From Lineus longissimus (Eukaryota; Nemertea; Pilidiophora; Heteronemertea; Lineidae), in the NCBI RefSeq assembly GCF_910592395.1, contig NC_088310.1, positions 5,029,501 through 5,093,500 of the forward strand: a DNA stretch of 64,000 nt, in the 5' to 3' direction. Both the position numbers and the translations under genes were made by a program. Under the pieces are notes generated by a model that had not been told where the DNA came from, did no database searches, and saw only the letters and a program-made list of their open reading frames with translations. Positions 36,542 through 49,700 of the stretch are shown in pieces (positions within the stretch are counted from its first letter, which is position 1; the number at the start of each line of letters is the position of its first letter).

Positions 36542-39467
36542 ATGGCTGACCCGAGTGACCAAGAGGAAGACGTGGGAGAAGAAAGCAGCTTTAAGATGTC
36601 TATAGAAGCTGGCGTCGAGGCTGACATCTGGGTCAGTGAAGAGACTGCAAGAAGAAGTAAGTATGGGCCGGGGCCCTGTCATGTGGCAGTCGGCTCCATA
36701 TCTCCTCCACTGTCAGTAATTCTAATCAGATAACTATTGGAGAAAAGGGATTGCCCAATATAAAAGTAATACATCGTCAAAAAATGTTCCCATGTCTTAT
36801 TTTAACCAACTTCACTTTTTTAGACCTCCTTCACAAGAAGCTGTTCTACTCGATGTGGACACAGGAATGGGAAGAATTCTTGTCCGTCCTTGAGAAAGTG
36901 CCAGATCTTAATCATGTTCTCACCCTCAGTAAGTCCAACTCGTATGGCTGCCAAAACCAATACATAGGATGTTGGGTTTGACTTTCAGACAGAAGGATCA
37001 TTGCAGTTTATGTCTTTGTGTCCTTGTGCCAGGCGCATGACCCTTTTCCATCCAGAAGTACCTGGCTGGCAGAGATGACAAAATATGAAAGCCATGTTGA
37101 TATATTACGCAGTCTGTTTATTGGAATCAATCATGCTTATATTTTATGACGATTGATTTCAATCTAAAACTTGACAACATCGTTCCTTTTAAAATGACAG
37201 TAAAAGATGTTAGAGGATTCATATTTTTAACGTGATCATGTTGATATACATGAACTTGACTTAAATAAAAGGCTCATTCTCTGTTTAAAAAAAATTCAAT
37301 GACTTTTTGCAGAATGCAGCCAGAAGTGTCGTCGTGGCAAGATGTTTGAATCATTTTCTTGCTCTATGGCAACTTGGTTCGGCCTTGCTGAGAACCAGGT
37401 GTGCATATGCTTGCAGGAATACCCACCAGACACGCCAGAAGGAGCATTGGAATTTGCTGGTAAGAAAACATAATTTTGTATCGAACTGTAAAATTCATTT
37501 TATCCAGTTGAATGATTATTCATGCAGTTTAGAACTTGATGACCTTGGATACTTTTACAAGTTTTCAGGTTCTCTTGAACACTTGGTCTGGTAAGCTCGT
37601 CAAGCATTATTGGTGTCATCATAACCCCTGATGCAAGGCGCCACATGACATTTACTTCAACTCTACAATTATTTCTTTATCTTGCCCTTTCAGGTGTAGC
37701 CCCCATTCATTATGCTGCCACCTTAGAAGACAACAGGTACCTTCGAGAAATCATGGCTCGTGGCGGCTTTGTAAACGCACGCACTCTCTGTCAGCAACTA
37801 GGTCCACTCAATCTGGCTGCACATAAATCTCAAATGAGCACTCTGAGAACTTTACTATCCACATGCAGCAGTAACGCTTGTGATAGCCAAGAGTTAGAGT
37901 TGCGGCTGCAAGCAGCAACTTCCGAAAATGGCCCAAAATGTGATGCAAAGATATGCGAATACGATTCAGAAATTGCCTCCAGAACTCTTTCGGATCATTC
38001 GATGGCGGCAAAAGTTTGTGATGTCAATATCACTGGAAAAAATGGTCGAACTCCGTTTCTGACAGCATTGATGCATGACTTCAGGGAAGGTGCAGAAGAA
38101 TTAATGAAATATGGTGCTGACGTCAACAAGTTTGATGTCTACGACACAGTGCCAGTGATTGAGGCAACACGTAGAGGCTATCCATTGGAGTTCTATGAGA
38201 AGATGGTCGAGGCTGGGTGTCAAGTCGATGCCTGTCCCGATGGCAACTATGATGTAGCACTACACTACGCTGTCTACATGGGTTAGTAAACCGTATGATG
38301 AAGACATCTAAAGTGCCCTACGATCGAGCAATTTTTGGGCTGCGACGTGCAATCATGACAGCATCTGACACAAAACTCTTGATTGCGGTGGCCATTGCAA
38401 GTGCCTGCAACAAGACTCCGTGACGATAGCTGAAACCAGTGATCAACATCAAACCAAGTGATTACCGTTTTACCCGCAGTCAAGCAATCTTTTCATTGCT
38501 CGATAAGCATTGCTTGTTTGCAATTACTTTAAATTCAATTTTAACTTCTGTTTCAGAAATGGTTGGTCTTGTTGAACTTCTCCTGAAAAGTGGAAGCAAC
38601 CCTGACAAGCTTGGTCAGAGTCACACTCCGCTGGTTATCGCTGCATTCGTTGGTCGCTTAGGGAACGTTCAAATGCTGGTGAAATACAATGCTAATGTAA
38701 ACCTTGCACCCACCACAGCAGACTACACGGCCCTCCATTTTGCCGCATGGGAAGGCCATTTGGGTATCTGCAATGAGTTGGTCAACGCTGGTGCTTCACC
38801 AGATGCTCGGACACGTGATAAGAACACACCGCTGTCTCTTGGTGCGCACGGTGGCCATAACAAAGTTGTTGACTTCTTCCTGGGCCTTGGTACCTGTGAT
38901 GTGAACAACCAAGACAAGGATAAGGACACTGCGTTACATTATTCTGCATATAATGGCGATGTGGAGTCAACCAAGGCTTTGCTGAGGTGCGGCGCTGCTG
39001 CAAATTCCCGCAACAGCGTTGATGCCACACCACTATGGAACGCTTGCTACATGAGCAAGCTGGAAATTGTAAAGGTATTAGTGAAGCATAACGTCATTAT
39101 GGAACTGTGCAGTCGTGGGATAGATCAGCACAGCCAAACAGATGATGTCGTGCTCATATATGACTCTCCAAAATCGCCGTTATATGCAGCAGCAGAGAGA
39201 GGTGCATTTGGCATCATAAGGTACCTGGTCGAGGAAGGTTACGACATTAATAATGAGAAGTGGATCCATTTGAGTCAGTTGCCTTCCAAGGTGATCTTGG
39301 ATGAAGAAATGAGATCCTGGTTGGATCAAGAGTACCACAGCCCACGCTCATTGATCCAGTTATGTCGCCGGGCCATCAATAGGGTTATTGGAGATGGCAT
39401 TGATAAGAAGTCAGAGCTATTACGGATTCCAAACACACTCCGGGACTATTTGCTTCATAATTATTAA
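36542..39467 (+). CDS. Ankyrin-repeat and SOCS-box (ASB) family protein
   Basis: ASB proteins use ankyrin repeats to bind a target and a SOCS box to recruit Elongin B/C and Cullin-5, forming a ubiquitin ligase. Exons are 36542-36656, 36824-36928, 37313-37459, 37694-38281 and 38557-39467, all phase 1 with GT-AG sites, giving 621 residues. The first 120 residues are acidic, then Trp/Cys-rich, without a known domain. Ankyrin units run through exons 4 and 5, for example APIHYAATLEDNRYLREIM, GRTPFLTALMHDFREGAEEL, YTALHFAAWEGHLGICNELV, NTPLSLGAHGGHNKVVDFFL and TALHYSAYNGDVESTKALL. The C-terminus has a BC box (SLIQLCRRAINRVIG) and a Cul box region (IPNTLRDYL). The start ATG has good context (A at -3, G at +4). 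Which ASB subtype it matches I cannot say; at 621 residues it is long for the family. Confidence 0.88.
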
Positions 39468-40769
39468 TCCTTTAAAGTGACAAAGGGGAACACAAATAAT
39501 TTCGTTGTTATCGGCACCAGTAGAATCAAAACCAAATGCCAGTCTGTTGGCATGACTCTCATAAACTGGTTGGTGTCCAAACTGGGTTGGTTGGCCATGG
39601 GATCTTTTAATTTTAAGAGCTTCCTTTATAATCTGACCTGCCTATGGTGTGCTTGGGTTCCCCTTAATGTAATTACCAGGTCATTTGATGAAAGATTATA
39701 TAATGTCTAAATTATCATATAACTTATTGCATGAAGTATAGATCATCCAAGAAGCTAAGTCATGAAAAAAGTAGTACCATCAGAATGTGTTACAGAGAGC
39801 TTTCATATTAATGCTCATGTCTGCTTTTATTCATTCTACCTCTCACATTTGGCAACAGTTTTCTGTTGTCCATGAATCACGAAATTTTCACGGGTGTTTT
39901 TATTTCGCAACCTAGGTCAAGAGTGCCAGAAATATTTCGCAGTTTAAAATAATCTCTCCATCAATTAGAAAGATGAAAGAATGACTCTTTCTTAGGCATC
40001 ATATCAAATGTGATAGTGATTACTTCCTGGTTAGAACTGCTCCAAAGCTTGATATCACCTTTGATACTGAGATCATTGGAAAGAATACATGTAATGTGAG
40101 ACCTGGAGTTGGTTTATACCATAAACATAAAAATGCCTTAGTGAGTAGGTGCATGGTCTTCACAGAAGATCTCTATCCACACCTTACAAGCTTTCAAGAA
40201 TATTATCATAAGAGTATTCCCCAAAAATTTGAATGAACCTGCATGTGCTGTATTTATTATAATATGTGAACAAAGTTCATGTTAATTATAAACCTGCCTT
40301 CCCTAGTTATTAGTGAGGTTACGATAAATCACTCCAAGTTGCCATTGAGACTCGATTATGATCATCTAGTGACATCTTCAAATTACAAGAATAGAAGCCT
40401 TTCACATTTGATAAATCACCCTGTTGTATTCCAAGTTGGGAGCGGCAGTCTGCAATACGTCGTCATTATGTACCCTTAAAGTGAGGTGGAAGATGTCACA
40501 AAATGACTGTAATTCAGTTTCCAAGGTGAATGGAAGTTGTAAAATTAATCTCAACCTCACTTTTTAAACACACTCAGTTTACCTATACCAGCCCTTTATA
40601 AACCAACACTGTGACGGTGTCTTGGGTTGGGAGAAACCCCTGGAGAGCTGCTTGTGAAGCTGTCCTTAACCAAAAAGTGGAGGCATTGATCAGAGATGAA
40701 ACTGGTGTGTCTGCACAAATGTGCCCAGGCAATTATGTTGGATTATGATCTATTTACTGTCATTGCAGG
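39468..40769. other. 3' flank of the ASB gene
   Basis: AT-rich sequence without a recognisable gene, probably including the ASB 3' UTR. No convincing AATAAA close to the stop codon. Confidence 0.45.
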
Positions 40770-43700
40770 CTGGAGCAAAGTCACAACCATGTGTCTTTAT
40801 AGCAAAAGTCGGCCATGTTGTGCAAAGACCATGTCCTTAATTGCTCCAATGGAGGAATATCACAACCATCAGTTGCCCCAGCCATAGAATATCACAACTA
40901 CATAACTGCTGTGCAGTGACAGTGTTACCCAAAACCTAACAACACTGTGATCCTGGTCACAGGCACTTTGCCATCAAGCAATGTCACAAACGAGGACAGT
41001 ATGTTGCCCAGAATCGAATCGTGTGTCAATGGCTAAAGACAGCCAGTTCCTCAGTCCATGACAAACACTACCATCATGGAATGTCACAACCATATATCAT
41101 ACTGCTGGGCACGGACCGTTTCACCCTGTAGCCTATTCCGCATATGACTAAGGACAGTCCGTTTGTCAGTGCATGTTGTCCCTGTAGTGTCTGGGAATGT
41201 CGCAGGCATGGATCATACTGCTGGGCAGGGATGACAGCGTCACCCTGTATCACATCGCCAAGCTAAGACCAGTGAATTTCATATTGTCAAAATACGTTGC
41301 AATCATCCATATTGTTGCTGAGCAACGGCGGGAGTTTTACCCAGTACCTTATTCCCGCTGTGTGAGGACAGTTCCTCAGTTCGTGTCTCTGGTTTGAGAC
41401 AGTCAACGAAAGTTGCAACCGTGGCTTCGCTCTGTATCGTATCCTTGCTAAGACCTGTCAGCTGTTCCTACAATGTTCCTGGTCACAGCCAGTCATACAC
41501 TTAGTATTGTCCCAGTTATCAAGGCATGTCACAGCCATGTATCATGCTGATGAGTGACGACAGGGTTCTCTGCATTACATTCCTATGGCTTATGACAGCC
41601 AGTTTTTCAGTTCTCGTTTCTGGTAACAGGCAGTCATATTGTCTTTAATAGTCGTCGTTGAATGTGACAACCACATACCATCATACACGGCAATGACATA
41701 GTTACCGGGTGTTATACTTCTATGGCAAAGGACATGGTGATCCTAGTCACCTTCACTGCCGTGAAGCAATATTAATGTTACGATCATATCATATTGCCAG
41801 GCAAGGCAGTGTCGTCCTAGCTCGGATAGATAGGCAGTCCTTGGTCACAGACAGCCATATTGGCCGAAGTCGTCGAGGAATGTCACAATCATAATACACA
41901 TTGACAGCGGAGACAGTTACCCTGTATCATATCCATGTGGATAAGGGCGTACAGTCGATTTCTCAGTTCGTGGCCCTGGTCATATGGGCAATACCAGAGG
42001 ATCAGATTGTGCAAGGGTACTTCTACAGGGGGAGAATTAAGACTGGTATCAACTCAAATGAAGATGGTACTGAATGATCACCAGTAGCGGGCTCAGAACT
42101 CTTTTTGACATGCTCGGGGGAAGAGGGCCATCGTAGATGCCAGAGCCTCTTCTCATCTGACCTCAGAACAAGAACAAGAACAAGGCACTACCATCAAATG
42201 ATGTTACAACCATATTATCGTACTGCTGAGTGAGGACGATGTAAACTTGCACCATATTCCCGATAGCTAAGGACACACAGTTTCTCAGTTAGTGTTCCTG
42301 GTCGGAGCCACTGTCATCAAGGAATGTAACAACCATACAACCAATGAATATCACATACTGCTGGGCAGGGAGATTGTAACCCTATATTGCATTCCCCATG
42401 GCGAAGCACGGCCAGTTTCTCCGTTCTTGCTCCCGGTCTCAAGCAGCCGAGGAACATCACAATCATATATCATGTTACTAGGGAGGGACAGTGTCGCCTT
42501 GCCAATTCCCTTTGGCTAATCGAACTCCAGTTTCTCGGTACTGGTCCCGATCACAGGCACTGTCGTCAAGGAATGTCACAACCATAAACTCCTGGGCATG
42601 GACAGTGCCAACCGGTGTAATAGATAACACCAGAAGCCGAAGACAATTTTTCGGTTGTCTACAGTCCTGGTCGCTGGCGCTGACTTCAAGGAATGTCACA
42701 ACCACATATCGTCTGCCAGGCAGATACATGATCACTCTGCATTTTTCCAAAGGGGCAGTTGGTTTCTCAGCCAAAGGACATTGTCAGCCTGTTTCCCAAG
42801 TCAGTGAGCTGACCAGGACAGTATCAGCCTGGGTCATGACGGCCTGTGATAGCTAAGGACAGTCAGTTTCTCAGTTCGTGGGCCTGGCCTGGTCACACAG
42901 CCAATCATCGTTTGCCTCAGTCGTCAAAGAATGTCGCTGCCATCTATATCATTCTGTGGAATGGAGACACTATCACCCTCTACAAACGTTTTTTGCCCTG
43001 TATCTGGAGAGCCAGTTTCCCACCTCTTGTTTCTGTGATATTGCCCCAGTCGTCAAGGAATGTCACAACTATTAACATTTTGCTCGGCAGGGACTATCAC
43101 GCCGTATAATGAATAATTCCTGGAGCCGAAGACAGTTTTTCGGTTGCCCATAGTCCTGGTCGCTGGCGCTGCCGTCTAGGACTGTCACAGCCGTAGATCA
43201 CATTGCCGGGCAGGGAGAGTGCCACCCTGCATATATCCTCAGGGGAAGTTGGTTTCTAAGCCATGTTTTCCCAGTCAGTGAATGTCTAGCACTACCATTA
43301 TCATTAAGCTGGCCAGGGACAATATCCGCCTGAGTCATATCGGCATATAATTGATAGGACAGCTAGATTCTTAGTTCGTAGCTCTGGTCACAGCCAGTCG
43401 TCTTTTGCCTCGGTCGTCAAGGAATGTCACAACCATACACTATACTGCCTGGTAGGAATAGTGACACCCTGTATCATATGCCCATGGCTGAGGACAGTCA
43501 GTTTCTCATTAGTCCGTGTTCCTGGTCACAGCCAGCTGATGATTATGACGCAGCCGTAAGGGAATCTTACAACCTTATTGCTGGGCAGAGACAGTGTTAC
43601 CTTGTAAAACAAATTCTGAAGACCGTTTTTGGCCGGTTGTCCATACCATTCCTGGTCCTAGGAATGTCAACCATACCATACTGCGAGTATCACCCTGTAT

Positions 43701-43960
43701 ATGTAAACATGGCTGAGGACAGTTAGTTTCTCATTACTGGTCCTGGCCACAGGCGCTGCCATCCAGGAATAATGTCACAACAATATAATCATGCTGGTCA
43801 GGTACAGCGTCACCCTGTACATGTCCTTCGGGCCAGTTGGTTTGTCAGCCGGCTGTCTTGGTCACAAGACAGTGTCACCTCCTAACCCAGTTCCTGGGCA
43901 AGGACAGTGTCACCCTGTATTATAAATTATTTCTGGCGCCGAAATGGTGCATTCATGGAA
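40770..43960. repeat. Degenerate tandem-repeat array of about 3.2 kb
   Basis: At least fifteen diverged copies of a block of roughly 110-230 bp. Three anchors recur in the same order: AATGTCACAACCATA with CATACTGCTGGGCA, then GTCACCCTGTATCATAT, then GGACAGTCAGTTTCTCAGTT followed by CCTGGTCACAG and GTCGTCAAGG. Good examples of the third anchor are at about 41373, 41951, 42270, 42867, 43131, 43500 and 43720. No open frame is conserved across units, so I treat it as an old, non-coding satellite or minisatellite. Unit boundaries and the period are approximate. Confidence 0.8.
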
Positions 43961-44034
43961 ATAATGCCCTGGGCATCGAGATATCATGCCACAGAGCAAT
44001 GGCTGTCGGGGGTACAGTCGGAATCATCAGATGA

Positions 44035-44770
44035 CAATATCACATACAACTCAATGTAGACGAGACAGAACAATCACAAGAGATATTTTGTCATCGGGAA
44101 TGGTATATTTAGGAGACAGCGCACGAAGCACTGACTGTCGGGGACCATAAGATGTCCAATGTCACATTCAGGTCTCGATAGAGGGGAACACTCACATCCA
44201 AATATCACATTCTAGAAAATGGACAATCTCACATTCAAGTCAAAATGGGGTAAACCGAACACTCAAAAGAGACGTTCTGTCAGGGGGATTGGCGGATACA
44301 GAGGTTCCTTACGACTTATTTCACAACATTTTTGTCACTCTGTCGAACACCCACAAGATGTATAAAAGCACGGATCAGCGGACAATGATATTATATGCGT
44401 GTGGTGTTAGACACAACCAGTGTCTTCGGGAGATCACGGCAAGGGGAGGTGGGTTACGTCAGTCTTCACGACATGAACTGGAGTGTCTCTGGTTGTTTTA
44501 TTTGTATTCAGGGGAAAATCAAAACTTTCACAGTAAGTCCACAGAGTAATGTCGGGGGTCATTAGAAGACAATTTTACATACAGCTCATGGGAAGACAGA
44601 ACAACCACAAGAGACGTTCTGTCATGGAGAATGCTAGATTTAGGACACAGAACATTGACTTTCGGGATCATTAGATGGTCAATGTCATGTGGAGGGTGAG
44701 ACTCATATTCACATTTTTTTCATGGACTATGTCGCATTCAAGTCATGATGGGGTTTAGATGGTAGCCAGG
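44035..44770. repeat. Second, distinct repeat: two diverged copies flanking an ASB-like fragment
   Basis: A block containing ACAGAACAA-CACAAGAGA, then a TTCTGTCA-GGGA, then GACTGTCGGG or GACTTTCGGG and a CACATTCAAGTCA end appears at about 44040-44285 and again at about 44570-44760. The two blocks surround the ASB-like fragment at 44388. Confidence 0.55.
44388..44450 (+). pseudogene. Fragment resembling ASB exon 4 (ankyrin repeat)
   Basis: The frame from 44388 reads ILYACG...NQCLREITARGG. It lines up with the first ankyrin unit of the ASB exon 4, IHYAAT...NRYLREIMARGG, at about 12 of 21 positions. Similarity ends abruptly on both sides, where repeat sequence takes over. It looks like a decayed partial duplicate of the ASB gene 6.7 kb away, separated from it by the satellite. 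The match is short, so chance cannot be fully excluded. Confidence 0.45.
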
Positions 44771-46234
44771 CTCTTGGGGGACAAAGAGCTGGTACTGTAG
44801 AACAACTGACTAGAGACTGTCAGAATGCCAAGTGGAAGCAGTTGTAACAGCAAAGAATTGTTTACAGGCATGCATCCCATGGACTTTCTATTTCTCTCCT
44901 AAGTCAGGCATGAGTACACAGTATTGTGAAGTGGTTCATTCGATAAGGAACAACACAGGAGATGAATATTATGTTTGTGACATTGTCTTCGATTGATACT
45001 GGCAGACCATTGGGCAGGGTGGAACAGAACACCCTAGTTTTTTGTTCCCTTACAGAACCCAGGCTGTGACACTGTCCTTGCCTGGGAACACCCAAGATAA
45101 AGTTGTCCTAGACTTGTATGAGGCAAGTGCTTACAGGTCGCAGCTGTCTTTGCCTTGGGTTGGCACAGTATTTTCAGGTCTTCTTCTCCTTCTGCAGTCA
45201 GAAATGACAATCTCCTTGAAAGGGTAGAAAACTTGAACAATTTTGCATTTGTGCCGCCGACATCCCAGCAGCAGAAGTTAGCAGAGGAACTAACAATTTA
45301 TCACCACATTGTAATTTTATTACACATGATTTATACAATTCCACTCAATTGTTTTAACCAAAGTTCCAAGTCAGAAGTTAACATTATTGATATGAAATTC
45401 AAATATTATTCAAAGCTGAACTCAGCCTATACACATACACCCAAAGACCACAAACCTTTTAACCAGCACTTATTGGGACACACCATAAGAGTAAATTATG
45501 CCAAAGTTGAAGTTACTGCAAATGTGACAATACCAACAAAATGCTTTTAATGAGAAGTTGGGTCTGGATTGGAACTGCACTGCTTTTCATTACTGTACTT
45601 AACAGTAAACACTTGTATAGAAAACAACCCACAAACTTTTTAGTGGATTTCAGGTTGCATGTGGCCATTATGGGCCAATTTAAGTTTGACTAGCCATTCC
45701 CGCAAAAAAACAGCACCATACACAGAAGCTGCCGTGTCTATTACGTCATATCTATCTCTGTTGTGATGGGAAATGTCGTTTTCGCTTGTTTTTTTGGGCA
45801 CCGAGAAATTTGCCCCTTGAAATGGCTGGTTTCATATGGCAATATTTTGGGACAGAAATTTGGCCAGTTGTGATTTAACTTGCTAGTGTTTCATAGGCAA
45901 TAGGTGAACTGTATTTCAAACAATTTAAAATATGATCTACTGACTCTTTATGAAAGTGTTAGGATAATTGAATTAAAATACAAATTTACAAATTTAAGTA
46001 CTCTGCAAGAACGCTTTGATTAATAACCCAATTGGGATGGAGTACAGATTAGATAAAGCAACATACATGTACATTGTTAAATGCAACACTAGGTATCAGA
46101 TCATGTTAAAGGACACCAGTTTGTACTCCGAGTTAAAACTGAGACAAGACACTGGATAACATGAATCAAAAGGACTAATAAATGCTTTCCTGAAAACTTC
46201 ATGTACATAACTGAAGTAAAAACATTAACAAGTC
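44771..46234. other. Intergenic region between the repeats and BCKDHA
   Basis: No known gene. Around 45057-45290 there are strong acceptor-like sequences (ttttttgttcccttacag, ending at about 45056; and tctgcag) and short open stretches on the plus strand, one containing LLERVENLNNFAFVPPTS. I cannot assign them to a protein. The rest is AT-rich. Confidence 0.4.
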
Positions 46235-46240
46235 TTTATT
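46235..46240 (-). promoter_or_regulatory. Candidate polyadenylation signal of BCKDHA
   Basis: AATAAA on the minus strand (TTTATT on plus) about 550 nt downstream of the stop codon. Confidence 0.45.
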
Positions 46241-46786
46241 CATATCACCAAAAATGAATATCATATATTTTTGATATTGCCCAATAACTTTGGCTGTTTA
46301 TGTTTCGTTGAATTTGACAATTTACATACATTGATCTGACACAATATTACCCATCACACAAATTACTAAAGCTTGCATACAGTCCTACTTACATGTAGCC
46401 AGCACACCCCAAATTCAACCAATCTTCTGTCATTTATCATCGCCCTTTAAATGATATGAACAATTTTACCCTATGAACTCATGATTGACTATGATGCTAA
46501 ACATCAACATTCGACTGTCATAATACAAACATGTATTTACAAATAATACTGCTCGACCAACATATTCCGAAATATCTCATATGTTCGGTACAATGCAGAG
46601 GTTGAGATTTCCAACATTTTCAACATTTTGCACGTAATCTTATTGACACAGTCTCAAATGTTGGAAAAGGAAACAACAGTCTCTGTACTCTAGAGTAATG
46701 TTTCTAAAAATCACCCAATGCTGCAAAATACTATCCAAACGAAAACAAACTCTCACCATTACAAAAAAGGAATGAAAAATAATTAA

Positions 46787-49700
46787 TTACTCAATCTTTT
46801 CAAATTTATCAACGGGATAATGTTCTTCATATTCTGCTACATGTGTTTTCATTTGACTAAACTGCTTTTCTATATGAGTCGGCATTTTGTCGTAAACATC
46901 AATGAAGAGATTCGCTGGGTTTGGTTTCAGTTTCTGCTCGGCGCGGCTGAATGCCTCCATCACCTGAAAGATATAATTAAGGTTTTTATTGCAAACATTC
47001 ACACGACTTGTCAAATCAAAACTTGATAATTATGTAACTGCAATAAAAGATAGTCAAAGTGCAAAAATTATAGAATCTTTTTTTAGCGCTCTCCAATTGA
47101 TCAATGTTTACCTGATGCTAATTGAGAAACTTTGAACATTAACTCACAATTTAACTTGCTTGGGGTTAAGACATTCACATTTTCAACAAAATAACACTTG
47201 ATCGAAGCCCTTTACCCCGTAACAAATCAGCTGCATTATCTATGAAAGCCTTTTTAACAAAAAAGTGCTGGTTGAGTTTCTTTCAATTTATACAGAACAT
47301 GTGGAGGGAACAAGAATCATTCTTCTGATTTAAAGGTGATCCACAAGCGAACAAAATAGGATACCGGTCAAGGAGGCCACGCCACCCCAAGTTCAGAGAA
47401 AAGTTTCAATCAATCCATCAAAACCTTACCATTTTCTTGCATTCTTTCTTCCAATCTTTTTCCTCCTGGTCACTCCACCAGCCTTGTGTGACCATATAAG
47501 ATCTGAGCCTGCCAATAGGGTGATCCTCCTTGTCCCAATAACTCACTTCATCGACTGATCGATAAGCCGAACTATCATCCGATGTACTGTGGTGACCAAT
47601 TCTGGAAGTTACAATTGTAATAAATGCTTAGTTTCTGCAGAAATTAGATTACTCTACTCATGAGGGAAAAACTGGATAACTTGATACTTGAAAACTACAG
47701 CACCCACCTGTATGTCATAGCCTCGACTAGAACTGGTTTATTCTGATTCACAGCTATATCCCTTGCTGCCTTGGTCACATTATATACGGCAAATACATCA
47801 TTTCCATCCACACGAACAGCCGGCATGCCATATCCTGGACCACGTGATGCTGAAAAAATGTTATGGATGATCAGAGTTGACTATCATCATCGTCTCTACT
47901 CTGCTGCCCAACCTCAGACTAGTGGTTAAAAAAAGGAAATGTTTTTGGGTTTACCATCTCTGACATCAACTTCTATCGAGGTTATCATCTGTATTTGCAT
48001 TGTAACCCTTGTCTATCCTGAAACATTTCCGTAAACTGCAGATGAGCTGCTGAAACAATGCTCTCTTTGAGCATTATGGAGAAAATATTTGGGACACAAC
48101 TCACCAATTCCATCCCCTCTGTACTGTTCATGAGTTGGAGTGGAAATTGCATAACCATTATTTCGACTGAAAATACAAATTAAACGATGTGAATGAAAAC
48201 GAAACCAATGATACAACTACAATCACTTTTTAGCTCATTTTTATTGGCTTTTTACACAATATTTCATGGAACTGGGACTTTTAGACTATTCAGTCAATTT
48301 TTTATTAATCATTAAACTTCAAAAGGTATCAAACTCACCAGAAAAATATCACAGGACAATCTAACGTAGCTGCAAAATTAAATGCTGCATGAGCATCTCC
48401 CTCAGAGGCGGCACCGTCCCCAAAATAACACATGACACACAGACCATTCTGCGCTCGTTTGTAGGCATAGGCAGCTCCAGATGCTGGAATAGAAGAGATA
48501 CGTTTCAAATATCGTGTCATAGAACCTTTGAAAAATTATCGTACAGAGACAAGGATAGAGTAGAGTGGAAACTCCCTAGGGCTTTAACAGACACCTCGGT
48601 TAGCAGGACACCCTCCCTAGGGTTAATGACTTTGGTCCCAAATGGGCCATTTCTATACAATTTGATCTCTGTAATCAGGACACCTCTCATTTAAAGCACA
48701 GCAGTTGTCCATCTCAAGGGTGTGCTTTTTAAGTGAGTTTTTTTTGTACTTACCTTGTGGCATTTGTGTAGCAAGCGTGGAAGATATCGTGACAAAGTGA
48801 AGATCTCGAGATCCATAATGAACCGGCATCTGGCGACCTTTGCCCTTGTCATCACTGTTACCATAGCACTGGTCCATGAACTCCTGCAACTGGAACCCTC
48901 GCCACATCAACACACCTGGAAGAGAGAATCAGAATATCATGTTGAGAAGATTTTATATTGAGAGGTGTCTGTTAAAGCGAACTGGAACCGCCGAGCGATT
49001 TATTCAACTTTTCGACTTTCACCGCCCGAGAAAATCAAACTTCCAACTTCCTATTCGAGTTCAGATTTGTAGCTCCGCCCCCAGTGCCCGAGCATGCGCA
49101 GTTCAATTTGTTATTATTGAGAATCATGTGAGAATCACGTGAGTCATGCGATCTTTCATTCATGAATTTTCGTAATAAATTCCATAGTAGTGACGCCACT
49201 GAATGATTGACAGCTAGGCGCCATGTTTCATTCATGCCTCGTTCTGATCACCCGATACGCGGGAAATGATTACGAGGTCATACGAACTGGCTTGGCGGTT
49301 CCAGTTCGCTTTAAGGGAGTTTCCACCATATATGTTTTTTCAAATGTTTTTGTCAAAATGGCATAGATCTGTCCTTGAAGAGTCTAACAACCTACCAGCT
49401 TCCCTGTACTGTCCAAATACAAGATCTCTTGGATCCAAAGCTGCTGCTGAACCAATATGTGTGCCCTCTTCCCCATAGTTAGTCATATAGAAGGAGATTC
49501 TGCCCTGTCTCTGCGACTCATACAAGATTCGATCCATCGTATTCAACTTTGTCATCGAGAAGTACATTTTCAGAACTGTGTCTTTATCCAGCTGAAATCA
49601 GACACCAAAGGTCAGGATATCATGTCTTATGTGCTAACTGTAGTTGTTAGCATGTCTTTATAAAGAATTAGACTGAGACTTAGACTTGTGAATTGATTGA

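Noticed and set aside
42478-42856. Overlapping 98- and 121-codon frames in the satellite
   Set aside because: Both strands are open over parts of diverged repeats and the frames are not kept from unit to unit.
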